Positions 12,239 to 23,473 are shown, counted from the stretch's first letter. The stretch: DNA of 64,000 nucleotides from Candidatus Nanopelagicales bacterium (GCA_030827125.1 JAURFD010000011.1:1-64000), one strand, 5' to 3'. A program made the numbers and translations. Notes: generated by a model from the letters alone, not told the origin.

Positions 12239-14566
12239 CTAGGGGCGCAGTCGCACCGTGTACGACGTCCCCCAGCCCAGCGCGTTGCGGGCTTGGATCT
12301 GCACCCGATACGTGCGGCCGACCCGGAGGTTCGATGCTGCGATCACGGTCTTGCGCGTCTGGACCCACGACCCGTAGCTCGCCCCCACCAGTGCCATGCG
12401 GGCGCGATAGCGCGTCACGGCGGCGCCGCCGTCATCGGCGGGAGCGGCCCACCGCAGGATGGCCTTCGCCCCGGTTGAGGTGTACTTCCACCGGACGCGG
12501 ACCGACCGGACAACACCGGGCACGGTGTGCCCGGACGGGGTCACCGTGATCGGCTCAGAGGCGGCCGAGGTGAACCCATCGGCATTCGTCGCGGTGACGA
12601 CCACGGTGTACGTCGTCCCGTTCGCCAAGTTCTCCACCGCGCACGACGTGACCGCGGTGATGCAGGTGACGCCGGGCGAGCCGCTCGCCGAGAGGGACGC
12701 CGTGTAGCCCACGATCGTCGACCCGCCAGTGTCACTCGGTGCCGTCCACGTGATCGCCGCGCTCCCGTCGCCCGGGGTTGCCGTCACATCGGTCGGCGCC
12801 CCCGGTGCGCGGACGTCACCGAGACGGACGTCGCCCGTGGCAGTCGACCAGGGACCCAGCCCGACGTCATTGCGAGCAGCCACGCGGAAGCGATAGGTGA
12901 CTCCGGGCGACAGGACGACCCGGGCCCATGTCCACGGAGACGAACCCGCCGTCTCCCAGGTGCTGCCGCCATCGGTCGATGAGGCAATGTCATAGGAAGT
13001 GATGGCAGAACCGCCGTCATCCGGTGCGGACCACGTCAGCGTGATTTCCGTCGTACCCGTCTGCGACCACGCGAGATCGGTGGGTGTGCCAGGAACACCG
13101 GAGGCCACCAACTTCGAGACATCGAGCAAGCCGGCACCGCAGGCAATGGTCGAGCAATTGCCACCGGCAGGGAACGGACGCACGGCGCCGAGCACCATCG
13201 ACTCGGCCTGGGCGGCATTAGTCGCCCCGAGTGAGTACGCCAGAGCAAACGCCGCGGAGACGTGCGGGGCCGCCATGGAGGTCCCGTTGTAGAACGCGTA
13301 TCCCGTGCCACCCGGGCCGAAGGCGCCCAGGTTCATGGTTGACAGAATCGCGCTCGGTGACCCCGTCCCCCCGCTGCCGCCCGGTGCACTGATGTCGATC
13401 GCGCCCGGAGCTGTGCCGTAGTTCGAATAGTCCGCGCGGTTCCCCGAGCGCGTGCTCGCGGCGACCGACACGACTCCGGGACAGTTCGCCGGCCACGAGG
13501 TCGCGACGTCGACTCCCTCGTTGCCCGCCGCGGCGACCACCGTGGTCCCGCGGGCACGGGCCTCGGCGAAGATCACCTGACTCAGCTCAACGTCGCAGGT
13601 GCCCGCTCCGCCGAGCGAGAGGTTGAGTACCCGCGCCGGTGTGGCGTTCACGCCGGGATCGGCGCCAGGATAGGCACCCCACCACGCACTCAGGTCGCCG
13701 CCCGATCCCCAGATGACGGCCGACAAGATGTCGGCCGATGTTCCCATACCGCAGGCGCCAAGGACCCGAAGATGCTGCACACGGACACCGGGGGCCAGAC
13801 CCGAGATTCCCGTGGCGTTGTTCTGAATCCCATTAATGATTCCGGCCACGTGGGTGCCGTGCCAGTCCGAGGGGGATCCGTCGTCATCGCACCAGGTGCC
13901 CATGTCCGCCGGGTCGCTATCCCAGGCATTCCCGTCACGCGCATCGACCACGTCCGCGATGAAGTCAAACCCCGGAACCGTTTGTCCCTGCAGATCCGGA
14001 TGTGACGTCTGTCCCGTGTCGACCACACCGACGACGACCGACGCGGCACCCGTCGTGGTCCCCCACAGCAGCGGTGCTCGCACGCTGTAATCCGCAGCAC
14101 CCCCGCCATCCCACAGACCCCACTGGTCGGAGAAGTAGGGATCGTTGGGAATCACCGGAGTCGCCGTCGGACTCGCCTGAGCGAACACGATGCGGTTGGG
14201 CTCAACGCCGAGGACGCCCGGTTCACGGGCCACCGCGCGCTCGATGGACTCCGCCTCGGCGAAGGTCATCGGGTCCGCGAAGTTCAACACCGTGATGTCC
14301 CGCGTCAGCGATCGAACCGAAGCGACGTCCACCCCGGCGCGCTCCACCGTGGTCGCCAGCGTGCGCGCCGACGTCCCGTTGGGTGCGCGACGCACGATGA
14401 GACCGAAGACGACGTCGTAGCGTCCATCCGCCATGCCCGGGTTGCTCGACGCCGCCTGGGCTGGCGCCGCAAAGGTGAGCAGGCCCGCAATCAGCCCGAC
14501 GATGGCGACGAGCGCGCCGGACGCGACCACGGAAGCACCTCGAGAACCTGCACTGCGCTGCCTCAT
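12239..14566 (-). CDS. Secreted subtilisin-like S8 serine protease with C-terminal fibronectin type III domains
   Basis: Signal peptide (VVASGALVAIVGLIAGLLTFAAPAQAA); triad motifs VVGVVDTGQTSHPD, DWHGTHVAGI, YNGTSMAAPHVSAAFAL; FN3 repeats (PGTPTDLAWSQTGTTEITLTWSAPDDGGSAITSYDI; APGAPTDVTATPGDGSAAITWTAPSDTGGSTIVGYT). Confidence 0.93.
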   Translation of the reverse strand: MRQRSAGSRGASVVASGALVAIVGLIAGLLTFAAPAQAASSNPGMADGRYDVVFGLIVRRAPNGTSARTLATTVERAGVDVASVRSLTRDITVLNFADPMTFAEAESIERAVAREPGVLGVEPNRIVFAQASPTATPVIPNDPYFSDQWGLWDGGGAADYSVRAPLLWGTTTGAASVVVGVVDTGQTSHPDLQGQTVPGFDFIADVVDARDGNAWDSDPADMGTWCDDDGSPSDWHGTHVAGIINGIQNNATGISGLAPGVRVQHLRVLGACGMGTSADILSAVIWGSGGDLSAWWGAYPGADPGVNATPARVLNLSLGGAGTCDVELSQVIFAEARARGTTVVAAAGNEGVDVATSWPANCPGVVSVAASTRSGNRADYSNYGTAPGAIDISAPGGSGGTGSPSAILSTMNLGAFGPGGTGYAFYNGTSMAAPHVSAAFALAYSLGATNAAQAESMVLGAVRPFPAGGNCSTIACGAGLLDVSKLVASGVPGTPTDLAWSQTGTTEITLTWSAPDDGGSAITSYDIASSTDGGSTWETAGSSPWTWARVVLSPGVTYRFRVAARNDVGLGPWSTATGDVRLGDVRAPGAPTDVTATPGDGSAAITWTAPSDTGGSTIVGYTASLSASGSPGVTCITAVTSCAVENLANGTTYTVVVTATNADGFTSAASEPITVTPSGHTVPGVVRSVRVRWKYTSTGAKAILRWAAPADDGGAAVTRYRARMALVGASYGSWVQTRKTVIAASNLRVGRTYRVQIQARNALGWGTSYTVRLRP

Positions 14567-14759
14567 GGCTGCCCCCTTGGCACTCCGTTGTCACCCTACG
14601 ATGCCGACCATCGACCTCTCCCTCGAAGTCTCAACCTCGGCCCACCGGCCCCACCAGGGTCGGACGTCCCGTGCACATCCTGGGCCGGGTACTACGCTGA
14701 CGGCTTATTCGCGGCGACGGCCGCCGGTCATGGCGTGAGGACCGCGCGGTGATGGAGAG

Positions 14760-16304
14760 GTGGAGACCACGGTGTTGATCGGAGTGCCTCGCGAGACCAA
14801 GCCCGGGGAAACGCGCGTCGCCGCCACCCCAGCCACGGTTCTCCAACTGCTCAAACTCGGCTACGAGGTCGCCGTGGAGGCCGGCGCTGGCGCCGGCTCG
14901 TCATTCCCCGACGAGGCCTACATCGAGGCAGGGGCCGCTATCACGACCGCCGAGGCCGCGTGGGGAGCCCCCATCGTCTTCCATGTGAACGCTCCGGACG
15001 ACGCACAGATTGCCCTACTCCAGCCGGGCGCCTACCTCATCTCCATGATGGCGCCGGCGCAGAACCCGGACCTCCTCGCCGCCCTGGCTGGGCGGGGAGT
15101 CACGGCCCTGGCCATGGAGGCCGTGCCCCGCATCTCCCGAGCGCAGTCGATGGACGTCCTTAGCTCGATGGCCAACATCGCCGGCTATCGCGCGGTGGTG
15201 GAGGCCGCCAATGCCTTCGGGCGGTTCTTTACCGGGCAGGTCACGGCCGCGGGCAAGGTCCCTCCGGCCAAGGTCCTCGTGGCTGGCGCCGGAGTGGCCG
15301 GTCTGGCCGCCATCGGCGCTGCCGGATCCATGGGCGCCATCGTCCGGGCGACCGATCCCCGGCCCGAGGTCGCCGACCAGGTGAAATCCCTCGGCGGCGA
15401 GTACCTCTCGATTGAGTCACCGGAGGCGGAGGTCAGCGCGACCGGCTACGCGAAGGAGATGGGTGACGACTACAAGGCCCGCGAAGCACAGTTGTACGCC
15501 GACCAGGCCAAGGACGTCGACATCGTCATCACCACGGCGCTGATTCCGGGGCGGCCCGCTCCCCGCCTGCTCACCGCCGACATGGTGGCCTCCATGAAAC
15601 CGGGATCGGTCATCGTGGATCTGGCCGCCGCGAATGGCGGAAACGTCGAGGGCTCACAGCCGGATGAGGTCGTCGTTACTCCCAACGGGGTGACCATCAT
15701 TGGCTACACCGACCTCGCCGGCCGGCTTCCCGCGCAGGCCTCGCAGCTGTACTCGACCAATCTCGTCAACCTGATGAAACTGCTCACCCCAGGCAAGGAC
15801 GGCGAGTTGGTGCTCACCTGGGACGACGTCGTTCAGCGTGCGATCACGGTGGCCAAGGACGGCGAGGTCACCTGGCCGCCGCCGGCGGTGGAGGTCTCCG
15901 CCGCTCCCAAGATCGCTCCCGCCACAGCCCCCTCGGCCGTGCCGAAGGATGAATCGCCACCAGATCCCAGACGGCGCTACGCCCTTGTCGGTGTGGCCGC
16001 GGCCGTCCTCCTGCTGATCACTGCGGCGGCTCCGGCTCAACTCACCTCAAACATCACCGTCTTCGTGCTCGCCATCGTCATCGGCTTCTACGTGATCGGC
16101 AACGTGCACCACGCACTCCACACGCCGCTCATGTCCATCACCAACGCGATCTCCGGCATCATCATCGTCGGCGCACTGCTACAGATCGGCACGGGCAACA
16201 CGATCGTGACGATCCTCGCCGCGATCGCGATCCTGATCGCAAGCATCAACATCTTCGGAGGCTTCGCGGTGACGCGTCGGATGCTGGAGATGTTCCAGCG
16301 ATGA
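14760..16304 (+). CDS. pntA: NAD(P) transhydrogenase subunit alpha
   Basis: [40 protein letters not shown]...; [46 protein letters not shown]-terminal TM segments. GTG 14772 (with GGAG SD) is a plausible alternative start. Confidence 0.96.
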   Translation: METTVLIGVPRETKPGETRVAATPATVLQLLKLGYEVAVEAGAGAGSSFPDEAYIEAGAAITTAEAAWGAPIVFHVNAPDDAQIALLQPGAYLISMMAPAQNPDLLAALAGRGVTALAMEAVPRISRAQSMDVLSSMANIAGYRAVVEAANAFGRFFTGQVTAAGKVPPAKVLVAGAGVAGLAAIGAAGSMGAIVRATDPRPEVADQVKSLGGEYLSIESPEAEVSATGYAKEMGDDYKAREAQLYADQAKDVDIVITTALIPGRPAPRLLTADMVASMKPGSVIVDLAAANGGNVEGSQPDEVVVTPNGVTIIGYTDLAGRLPAQASQLYSTNLVNLMKLLTPGKDGELVLTWDDVVQRAITVAKDGEVTWPPPAVEVSAAPKIAPATAPSAVPKDESPPDPRRRYALVGVAAAVLLLITAAAPAQLTSNITVFVLAIVIGFYVIGNVHHALHTPLMSITNAISGIIIVGALLQIGTGNTIVTILAAIAILIASINIFGGFAVTRRMLEMFQR

Positions 16305-17725
16305 GCATCGAATCCCTCGCCACCGGCGCATACCTCGTCGCAGCACTGCTCTTCATCATGAGCCTTGCCGGACTCAGCAAGCACGAGACCGGCAAGCAAG
16401 GCATCTGGTACGGCATCGTGGGCATGGGCATTGCCCTCATTGCCACGGTGGCCCTCGCCATTGAAGGCGGCCACCACGGCGGCATGACCACCATCGGCAT
16501 TGCCCTGATGATCATCGCCGTCATCCTCGGCGCCGCGGTCGGCCTGTGGCGGGCCCGCGTCGTCGAGATGACTGGCATGCCCGAACTCATCGCCCTACTG
16601 CACAGCTTCGTCGGTCTCGCCGCCGTCCTTGTGGCCTGGAACGGCTACATCATGGTCGAGGCTCAGGGCGATGCCCAGACTGAGATCGCCCCAGACCTAC
16701 TCGGCATCCATCACGGCGAGGTGATCGTCGGCCTGTTCATCGGCGCGGTCACCTTTACCGGTTCGATCGTGGCGTACCTGAAACTGTCGGCCAAGATCTC
16801 GTCCAAGCCGATGATGCTGCCGGGCAAGAACGCCCTGAATATCGGTGCGTTGGTAGTGCTCCTCGGCCTGACCGTGTGGTTCGTCATCACACCCGACCTG
16901 TGGATCCTCATCGTCGCCACGGTCGTGGCGCTGCTACTCGGCTGGCACCTGGTCGCCTCGATCGGCGGCGGTGACATGCCCGTCGTGGTGTCGATGCTCA
17001 ACAGCTACTCCGGCTGGGCCGCGGCGGCATCGGGGTTCCTGCTCAACAACAACCTGCTCATCATCACCGGCGCTCTCGTGGGATCGTCCGGTGCCTACCT
17101 GAGCTACATCATGTGCCAGGCGATGAATCGCTCCTTCATCTCCGTCATCGCCGGTGGCTTCGGCATGGAAGCGCCGTCCTCGGGCGGTGATGCCGAGACC
17201 GGCGAGTACCGCGAGGTCACGGCCGAGGAGGTGGCCGAGATGCTGGCGGGCGCATCATCGGTCGTCATCACCCCCGGCTACGGCATGGCGGTGGCCCAGG
17301 CGCAGTATCCGGTCGCGGAAATCACCCGGGTCCTCCGGGAAAAGGGTGTCAACGTCCGATTCGGCATTCACCCCGTCGCCGGTCGCCTGCCCGGACACAT
17401 GAACGTCCTCCTTGCCGAGGCCAAGGTCCCCTACGACATCGTGCTCGAGATGGACGAGATCAACGACGATCTCTCGGACACCGACGTCGTGCTCGTCATC
17501 GGCGCCAACGACACGGTGAATCCGGCCGCCGAGGACGACCCGACATCTCCCATCGCCGGTATGCCCGTGCTGCGCGTCTGGGAAGCGGGCAATGTCATCG
17601 TGTTCAAGCGCTCGATGGCCGTCGGCTACGCCGGTGTGCAGAACCCGCTGTTCTTCCGGGACAACACCTCGATGCTCTTCGGCGACGCCAAGGAGCGCGT
17701 CGAGGACATCCTCAAGGCTCTGTGA
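16301..17725 (+). CDS. pntB: NAD(P) transhydrogenase subunit beta
   Basis: TM domain plus [81 protein letters not shown]. 4-nt ATGA overlap with pntA. Confidence 0.97.
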   Translation: MSIESLATGAYLVAALLFIMSLAGLSKHETGKQGIWYGIVGMGIALIATVALAIEGGHHGGMTTIGIALMIIAVILGAAVGLWRARVVEMTGMPELIALLHSFVGLAAVLVAWNGYIMVEAQGDAQTEIAPDLLGIHHGEVIVGLFIGAVTFTGSIVAYLKLSAKISSKPMMLPGKNALNIGALVVLLGLTVWFVITPDLWILIVATVVALLLGWHLVASIGGGDMPVVVSMLNSYSGWAAAASGFLLNNNLLIITGALVGSSGAYLSYIMCQAMNRSFISVIAGGFGMEAPSSGGDAETGEYREVTAEEVAEMLAGASSVVITPGYGMAVAQAQYPVAEITRVLREKGVNVRFGIHPVAGRLPGHMNVLLAEAKVPYDIVLEMDEINDDLSDTDVVLVIGANDTVNPAAEDDPTSPIAGMPVLRVWEAGNVIVFKRSMAVGYAGVQNPLFFRDNTSMLFGDAKERVEDILKAL

Positions 17726-18957
17726 CCCGGACCCCGTCGGTCTCCCCGATCGATCTTCGCTCGGCCACGGCGTTGGCCCTGCGGGCCCACCTCACCGCTG
17801 CGGATGACACCGACCCACTCCGCCGCATCAGCCAGGCGCGGGCCGCCTTCCCCGAAGCGTCGCCCGACCTCATCTCAGCGGTCATGACCCAGGTGACCCT
17901 TGCCCAGCGCGGCGCGCGGCGACTCGGTGACTGGGCCGACGACATGGTGCTGGAGACCGCCGCCCTCGAACAGGCAACTCGACGCGACGTCGCCCGCTAT
18001 CGGGCGGCGGAACTTCGCGCGCGACTTGCGAACTACCTCCCCGACACACCACACCCGGCGATCGTGGACCTCGGCTGTGGCATCGGGGTCGATGCTCGAG
18101 CGTTGGCCGAGACCGGAAGTCCCGTCACGGTCGTCGATATCGATCCGTGGCGCTGCGCCGCCGCAGCCGACAATGCGCGCCTCGCGGGCACTGTCCACAT
18201 GTGGATCGGCGACATTGCCGACTGCGACACGTCGGGTTTTGCGGCCGCGTTCGTCGATCCGGCCCGCCGTCCGCCCGGTGACATTCGCTCGGCGCAAGGC
18301 ACCCGATCCGTGCGCGCTTCCGGTCCTGAGGACTGGTCACCACCCTGGACCGCGGTCCGCACCTTGGCGCAACGCCTACCGCTGGTGGCCAAAGTAGCTC
18401 CCGGGATCCCCCTGAGCCTCATCCCGGATTCGGCCGAGGTGGAGTGGATCGACCACGACGGTGACACCGTCGAGGCCTGTATCTGGTTCGCTCCACTCGC
18501 CACCGCGCGACGACGGGCCACCGTCGTCCCCCCCGATCGGCCTCGCGAGGCCGAATCGCTCGTCGAGACGGGGGCACCCCCCGCACCGGTGGCTGCCCAA
18601 CTCGGTCGACTGATCATCGAGCCCTCCCCTGCGGTGCGCCACGCCGGTCTCCTCGACGAACTGGCTGACTACCTCGATGCTCAGCGCCTGTCCCCCGACA
18701 GCAACTGGCTCACGGCGGACGCCGTGCGGGCCACGGGGCTCGCGCGCGCCTGGCACGTCGTTCACGAGTTGCCCCACGCACCGAAGCAGTTGCGCGCCGC
18801 CCTCACCGGGCGAGGGTCGGTGACGTGGAAGACGAACGACGTGACCGCGAGTGCAGGAACCCAGGATGCCCGCGTAGGCCATCGACCGACGTCCGGAGGG
18901 CGACCAGCGACCGTCGTCCTCACCGCGGACGGTCGGGTTATCGAGGTTGAGCCGTAG
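17722..18957 (+). CDS. Class I SAM-dependent methyltransferase with THUMP-like C-terminal domain
   Basis: [30 protein letters not shown] (SAM motif I), [10 protein letters not shown]. 4-nt GTGA overlap with pntB stop. Confidence 0.78.
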   Translation: MTRTPSVSPIDLRSATALALRAHLTAADDTDPLRRISQARAAFPEASPDLISAVMTQVTLAQRGARRLGDWADDMVLETAALEQATRRDVARYRAAELRARLANYLPDTPHPAIVDLGCGIGVDARALAETGSPVTVVDIDPWRCAAAADNARLAGTVHMWIGDIADCDTSGFAAAFVDPARRPPGDIRSAQGTRSVRASGPEDWSPPWTAVRTLAQRLPLVAKVAPGIPLSLIPDSAEVEWIDHDGDTVEACIWFAPLATARRRATVVPPDRPREAESLVETGAPPAPVAAQLGRLIIEPSPAVRHAGLLDELADYLDAQRLSPDSNWLTADAVRATGLARAWHVVHELPHAPKQLRAALTGRGSVTWKTNDVTASAGTQDARVGHRPTSGGRPATVVLTADGRVIEVEP

Positions 18958-19855
18958 CCAGACGCTCAGCCATGTATCCCACGGTGGTCGGCCCAACGCC
19001 GCAGCATCCGCCGAGCAATCCGAGGTTCGGTTGTGCGCACCACTGACCCAGCAGATCCACCGCCTGGTTCTCGGCGGCGCCCCGCCCGCCATGAAAGGGA
19101 TCCCAGTCACCGCCCGCGTTCGGGTAGGCGACGAGGGGCAGGTCGCAGGACGCCGACAACGCGGTGAGAGCGCCGCTGACATGCACAGGAGCCGTGCAGT
19201 TGACCCCGACCGCAGACACCTGTGACGACGTCGCTACCGCAGCGGCTACCTCATCGAGGCGTTGCCCGGCACTGGTGTGCGACGTGTCGGCGCAGGTCAC
19301 CGTCACCCAGCCGGTGAGATGAGGCACGGTCGCCAGCGCCTCCATGAGCGCATCAATCTCTTCCACGTCGGGAATCGTCTCGATCGCGAGCACGTCCGGT
19401 TGTGCCTCGTTGATGACCGCGAGGCGCTCCGCGTGGAAGTCGACGAGGCGATCCCGGCTCACGCCGTAGCGCCCGCGGTATTCACTGCCGTCGTGGAGGA
19501 TGGCGCCGTAGGGCCCGATACTTGCGGCGACGAGCACGGGCCGGTTCGCGACCGCCTCGCGTGCGATAAGCACGCTGGCACGAAGAGCATTGTCGGCTTC
19601 GCGCGCTGTCCGTCCCGCGGCGACGAAGCCTTCCCGCGAAACCTGATAGCTCGCCGTCACTACGACACGTGCTCCCGCGTCAACGTACGACTCGTGTACG
19701 GCGCGAATCTCCTGTGGCTGGTCGGCCAGGATGCGCGCCGACCACAACGAGTCTGCGAGGTCATGCCCGCGACGTTCGAGTTCGCTCGCCAGGCCACCGT
19801 CGATCGCATGGGGACCCGAGGCGAGGAGATCCGTCAGCGCGCCGCCCTCACTCAG
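18938..19855 (-). CDS. mmuM: Homocysteine S-methyltransferase; proposed CTG start
   Basis: In-frame upstream of the tracked TTG (19747) the translation reads (CTG)SEGGALTDLLASGPHAIDGGLASELERRGHDLADSLWSARILADQ, the conserved family N-terminus. Zn-ligand region GVNCTAP...GLLGGCCGVGP. Confidence 0.85.
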   Translation of the reverse strand: MSEGGALTDLLASGPHAIDGGLASELERRGHDLADSLWSARILADQPQEIRAVHESYVDAGARVVVTASYQVSREGFVAAGRTAREADNALRASVLIAREAVANRPVLVAASIGPYGAILHDGSEYRGRYGVSRDRLVDFHAERLAVINEAQPDVLAIETIPDVEEIDALMEALATVPHLTGWVTVTCADTSHTSAGQRLDEVAAAVATSSQVSAVGVNCTAPVHVSGALTALSASCDLPLVAYPNAGGDWDPFHGGRGAAENQAVDLLGQWCAQPNLGLLGGCCGVGPTTVGYMAERLATAQPR

Positions 19856-20775
19856 ATGTAGTCCTCAAGTGGCGCGGGCCGGAGCCCCTGCTCACGGCCC
19901 AGTTCCAGGATCTTCTCCAGTCCGACCTCAAGGTCATCAACGAAGTGGAAGAGCACGATGTCTCCGGCGCGCAGTGGCGCATCCCAGTATTCGACCTCAT
20001 TGGTGTCGGTGACGAGGACGTTCCACAGCACGATGCGATTGATGCCGCATTCCTCGGCGTACTGGAGCACCCGCGGATCCTTGGGGCCAGCACCATAGGG
20101 CGGGCGCAGCATCCACGGACGTGTCCCGAACTGCGTCTCGAACCGATCCTGCGTCTCGCAGATCTCCCACTGCACGTCGGTCTCGGGATCGTTGAAGGCA
20201 CCGTGGACCATGGAGTGGTTCTGGATCGAACCGCCGTACGCCGTCACATCCTGGAAGTAGTCCGTGTGATTGCGAACGGCGTACTCGGTGAGGAACGCCG
20301 TGACCGGGATTTGATTGGCGGCGATGAAGTCGCGGACCGCCGCAGACTTCTTCAGCCCATCATCGATGGTGATGAAGAAGACCGGATCCTCTGTCTCGAC
20401 CCAGTTGAGGACCTCCACCTCACCGGACGCGAGGTTGTTCTCGCTGCGCCCGGACTGACCCTCGGCAAGGGTCTCGGAGCCGATGGACATCTCCGCACCC
20501 ATCTCCGTCTCGGTGCCCGCGTCTGTCGTCGCGTCGGTGGGGAGCGGGGTCGGCGATGACACCACCGGCTCGGGGGTCGCCGTCATGGCGATCGGCGTGG
20601 GAGCCGCAGCCTCCGCCGACGGCGAGGAGCTGGCGATGCCAAAGACGTAGCCGGTGATCCCCGACAGGACGAGCGCCAGGCTCACGAGGATGCCGGCGGT
20701 TACCGATCCTCCGCGGCGACGGCTCCGAGGGGTGCGACCCCCTCGAGGAGCAGCGTCTGGTTGTCCATGGCGCAT
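19852..20775 (-). CDS. Membrane-anchored polysaccharide deacetylase (NodB-like)
   Basis: N-terminal TM, Thr/Pro/Glu-rich linker, then FFITIDDG, SIQNHSMVH and RPPYG. Start taken as MRHGQPDAAP; the ORF extends to 20802. Confidence 0.82.
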   Translation of the reverse strand: MRHGQPDAAPRGGRTPRSRRRGGSVTAGILVSLALVLSGITGYVFGIASSSPSAEAAAPTPIAMTATPEPVVSSPTPLPTDATTDAGTETEMGAEMSIGSETLAEGQSGRSENNLASGEVEVLNWVETEDPVFFITIDDGLKKSAAVRDFIAANQIPVTAFLTEYAVRNHTDYFQDVTAYGGSIQNHSMVHGAFNDPETDVQWEICETQDRFETQFGTRPWMLRPPYGAGPKDPRVLQYAEECGINRIVLWNVLVTDTNEVEYWDAPLRAGDIVLFHFVDDLEVGLEKILELGREQGLRPAPLEDYI

Positions 20776-20811
20776 CGAGTCAGGATACCTGCGCAGTGGC
20801 ATCGAAGCCGA

Positions 20812-21864
20812 TCACGACAGTCCCAGCATCTGGACGGTGCCCACCGGGAGTGAGGAGTCCGCCCCCACGCCGGGGTTTGAGGGCGGGCGCCCCTGAGCTA
20901 CGAGAGCCGAGCCCAGAGCAGCGACCATGGCACCGTTGTCGGTGCACAGGCGCGCCGGCGGGATGCGCAGGTCAAGCCCCGTGGCGCGCTCGGCGGCCAT
21001 GGCCCGCAGCCGAGAATTCGCCGCCACTCCGCCACCGAGGATGAGCGTCTCGATGCCCTCCTCGCGACACGCGCGCACCGCCTTGCTGGTGAGGACATCG
21101 ACCACCGCCTCCTGGAAGGAGGCCGCGACATCGGCCACGGGGATCTCGTGACCATCGCGTCGGCACGCCTCGATCCAGCGCACCACGGCGGTCTTGAGGC
21201 CGGAGAACGAGAAGTCGTGCCGGTGCTTCTCGTCGTCTCGCGCGGATGTGAGGCCGCGAGGGAAGGCAATGGCTCCGGCATCGCCTTCCACTGCGATGCG
21301 ATCGATGTGCGGGCCACCAGGGAACGGCAGGCCAAGAAGGCGAGCAACCTTGTCGAAGGCCTCCCCCGCGGCGTCATCCAGCGTCGCACCCAGGGGTGTG
21401 ATCTCGGCGGTGACATCGTCGACCCTCAGCAACGACGTGTGCCCTCCGGACACCAACAGGGCGATCGCCGGTGACGGGAGGTCGCCGTCGACAAGTCGGC
21501 CAACCGCCACATGAGCGGCCAGGTGGTTGACCCCGAAGAGGGGCCGATCCGCAGCAAGGGCGAGGCCCTCGGCCGCACTGACTCCCACCAGGAGAGCACC
21601 GGCGAGTCCCGGACCCGAGGTCACTGCGATGGCGTCAAGGTCCCGCACCGTGACCCGCGCATCACGGAGTGCTCGGTCGATCGTGGGCGACATCGCCTCA
21701 AGGTGCGCGCGACTCGCAACCTCGGGCACCACGCCGCCGAAGCGCTCGTGCTCGGTGACGCTCGAAGCGATCACATCCGCGAGGAGCGTAGTGCCGCGGA
21801 CAACCGCCACACCGGTTTCATCACACGAAGTCTCGATACCGAGCACGAGGGGCTCATCGTTCAC
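20812..21864 (-). CDS. tsaD: tRNA N6-adenosine threonylcarbamoyltransferase TsaD
   Basis: [45 protein letters not shown]. Confidence 0.97.
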   Translation of the reverse strand: MNDEPLVLGIETSCDETGVAVVRGTTLLADVIASSVTEHERFGGVVPEVASRAHLEAMSPTIDRALRDARVTVRDLDAIAVTSGPGLAGALLVGVSAAEGLALAADRPLFGVNHLAAHVAVGRLVDGDLPSPAIALLVSGGHTSLLRVDDVTAEITPLGATLDDAAGEAFDKVARLLGLPFPGGPHIDRIAVEGDAGAIAFPRGLTSARDDEKHRHDFSFSGLKTAVVRWIEACRRDGHEIPVADVAASFQEAVVDVLTSKAVRACREEGIETLILGGGVAANSRLRAMAAERATGLDLRIPPARLCTDNGAMVAALGSALVAQGRPPSNPGVGADSSLPVGTVQMLGLS

Positions 21865-22301
21865 GCTGGCCTCCGACGCATCACCAACGCGTCCTCGCCC
21901 GGACCGTAATAGCCCGAACGTCGGGCGATCATGTCAAATCCCTCATCGGCGTATAGGGCTACCGCCGATGCGTTGTCCGCGCGAACCTCCAAGAGCACCT
22001 CTGTGCATTCGGCGCGTCGGGCGGCAGTGAGCAGCTCCTGGAGCAGGGCGCGACCCACTCCCCGTCGCTGCGCTCGCGATGCCACGGCAATCGTTTGGAC
22101 ATCAGCGGTCGGGGGAATGCAGAGGAGGCCCGCGTACCCAACGATTTCTGCCTCATCTTCGGCGACGACGTAGACCCGGTTGCCCTGCGCGAGCTCGCCC
22201 CAGAACTGTGCCGGTGACCACGCCGTCGAGCCGAAGAGGTCGGTCTCCAGCGGCATGATTGTGGCGATATCCCACCAGCGCATGGGCCTCGTGCGCATCA
22301 T
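21861..22301 (-). CDS. rimI: Ribosomal protein S18-alanine N-acetyltransferase RimI
   Basis: GNAT fold: [53 protein letters not shown]; position between tsaD and tsaB. Confidence 0.92.
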   Translation of the reverse strand: MMRTRPMRWWDIATIMPLETDLFGSTAWSPAQFWGELAQGNRVYVVAEDEAEIVGYAGLLCIPPTADVQTIAVASRAQRRGVGRALLQELLTAARRAECTEVLLEVRADNASAVALYADEGFDMIARRSGYYGPGEDALVMRRRPA

Positions 22302-22996
22302 CGCTGTGCCGTCGGGATCGCGTCGGGGCGGCGCAGGTAGAGCGGCACCGCGGGCAGAAGCACCCGATCGGCGTGCCTCAATCGGGTCAACACCTCCGCG
22401 GTCGGCGACCCGCTGCCAGCGGCCTCATCCTCGGGGAGCAGGAGTTCCGCCGGCGGCCGCTCCCCCAGCGCGAGGCGCGCTCGGACGAGTGATGCCACGT
22501 CCGTACCGGACGGTCGGCGTTCACTATCGACATCGGCACAGTCACCCACCGTGCGCCCGACCGCGCGCCCATCGTCGTCACGGCTCACGAGGGGCCCGGT
22601 CGTGCGTACGCCGTCGCCGTCGTAAGTCGCCCACGCGTGCTCCGCGCGACGCACGCGAATCCGTACCGTGAAGGGCTCTCCGTCAGCAACACTCGCGGCA
22701 AGCGCGTCAAGGCTGCAAACCCCCACCACCGGGATCGAGAGAGCCTGCGCCATCGCTCGACCGAAGGTGATCCCGACGCGAAGTCCAGTGAAGGGACCTG
22801 GCCCGACGCCGCAGCCCACCACCGCGAGATCCCGCGGCGTCGCCGACGCCTCAGCGAGGACCGATCGCACAAGTCCGGGCAGCATCTCGGCGTGCCTTCG
22901 CGCGTCGACGTGCGCCCGCGACGCGAGGACGCCGTCATCGTTGACGAGGCCTACCGACGTCGCGGCGGTGGAGGTATCGATCCCAAGGACGAGCAC
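22298..22996 (-). CDS. tsaB: tRNA threonylcarbamoyladenosine biosynthesis protein TsaB
   Basis: MLVLGIDTSTAATSVGLV, GVGPGPFTGLRVGITFGRAMAQAL. Confidence 0.95.
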   Translation of the reverse strand: MLVLGIDTSTAATSVGLVNDDGVLASRAHVDARRHAEMLPGLVRSVLAEASATPRDLAVVGCGVGPGPFTGLRVGITFGRAMAQALSIPVVGVCSLDALAASVADGEPFTVRIRVRRAEHAWATYDGDGVRTTGPLVSRDDDGRAVGRTVGDCADVDSERRPSGTDVASLVRARLALGERPPAELLLPEDEAAGSGSPTAEVLTRLRHADRVLLPAVPLYLRRPDAIPTAQR

Positions 22997-23005
22997 GCCG
23001 ACACC

Positions 23006-23473
23006 CTAGGCGTCGATGGCGAGGTCAGCGATGGTCGCGTCCGTCCAGCGCGGCCCCACCCCCTGGATCGTGGCCCGCCGGCCGTCACCATCGGGGCCCA
23101 ACGCAATGTGCAGTCGACTCTCGGCGAGGTGCTCGACCCGGTTCTCCCCCCACTCGACGATGGTGACGCAATCCTCGACGGGTAGGTCGAGATCGTCGAT
23201 CTCCTGAGGGCCGTTCAGCCGGTAGGCATCGACGTGCATGAGGGCAGGACCGCCACTGACTGACGGGTGCTCACGCGCAAGCACGAACGTGGGACTCGAC
23301 ACGGCACCGCGCACGCCAAGTCCCTCTCCGATGCCTCGCGTCAGCGTCGTCTTGCCAGCCCCAAGATCGCCGGTAAGGACAACGAGGTCGCCACGCTGCA
23401 GTCTCGCTCCCAGGTGCCTTCCCCAGATGATCGTGGTCTCCACGTCGGGAAGGTCCTGCTCGAACCCCGTCAT
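23006..23473 (-). CDS. tsaE: tRNA threonylcarbamoyladenosine biosynthesis ATPase TsaE
   Basis: LTGDLGAGKTTLTRGIGEGLG, VSSPTFVLAREH, HVDAYRL. Confidence 0.96.
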   Translation of the reverse strand: MTGFEQDLPDVETTIIWGRHLGARLQRGDLVVLTGDLGAGKTTLTRGIGEGLGVRGAVSSPTFVLAREHPSVSGGPALMHVDAYRLNGPQEIDDLDLPVEDCVTIVEWGENRVEHLAESRLHIALGPDGDGRRATIQGVGPRWTDATIADLAIDA

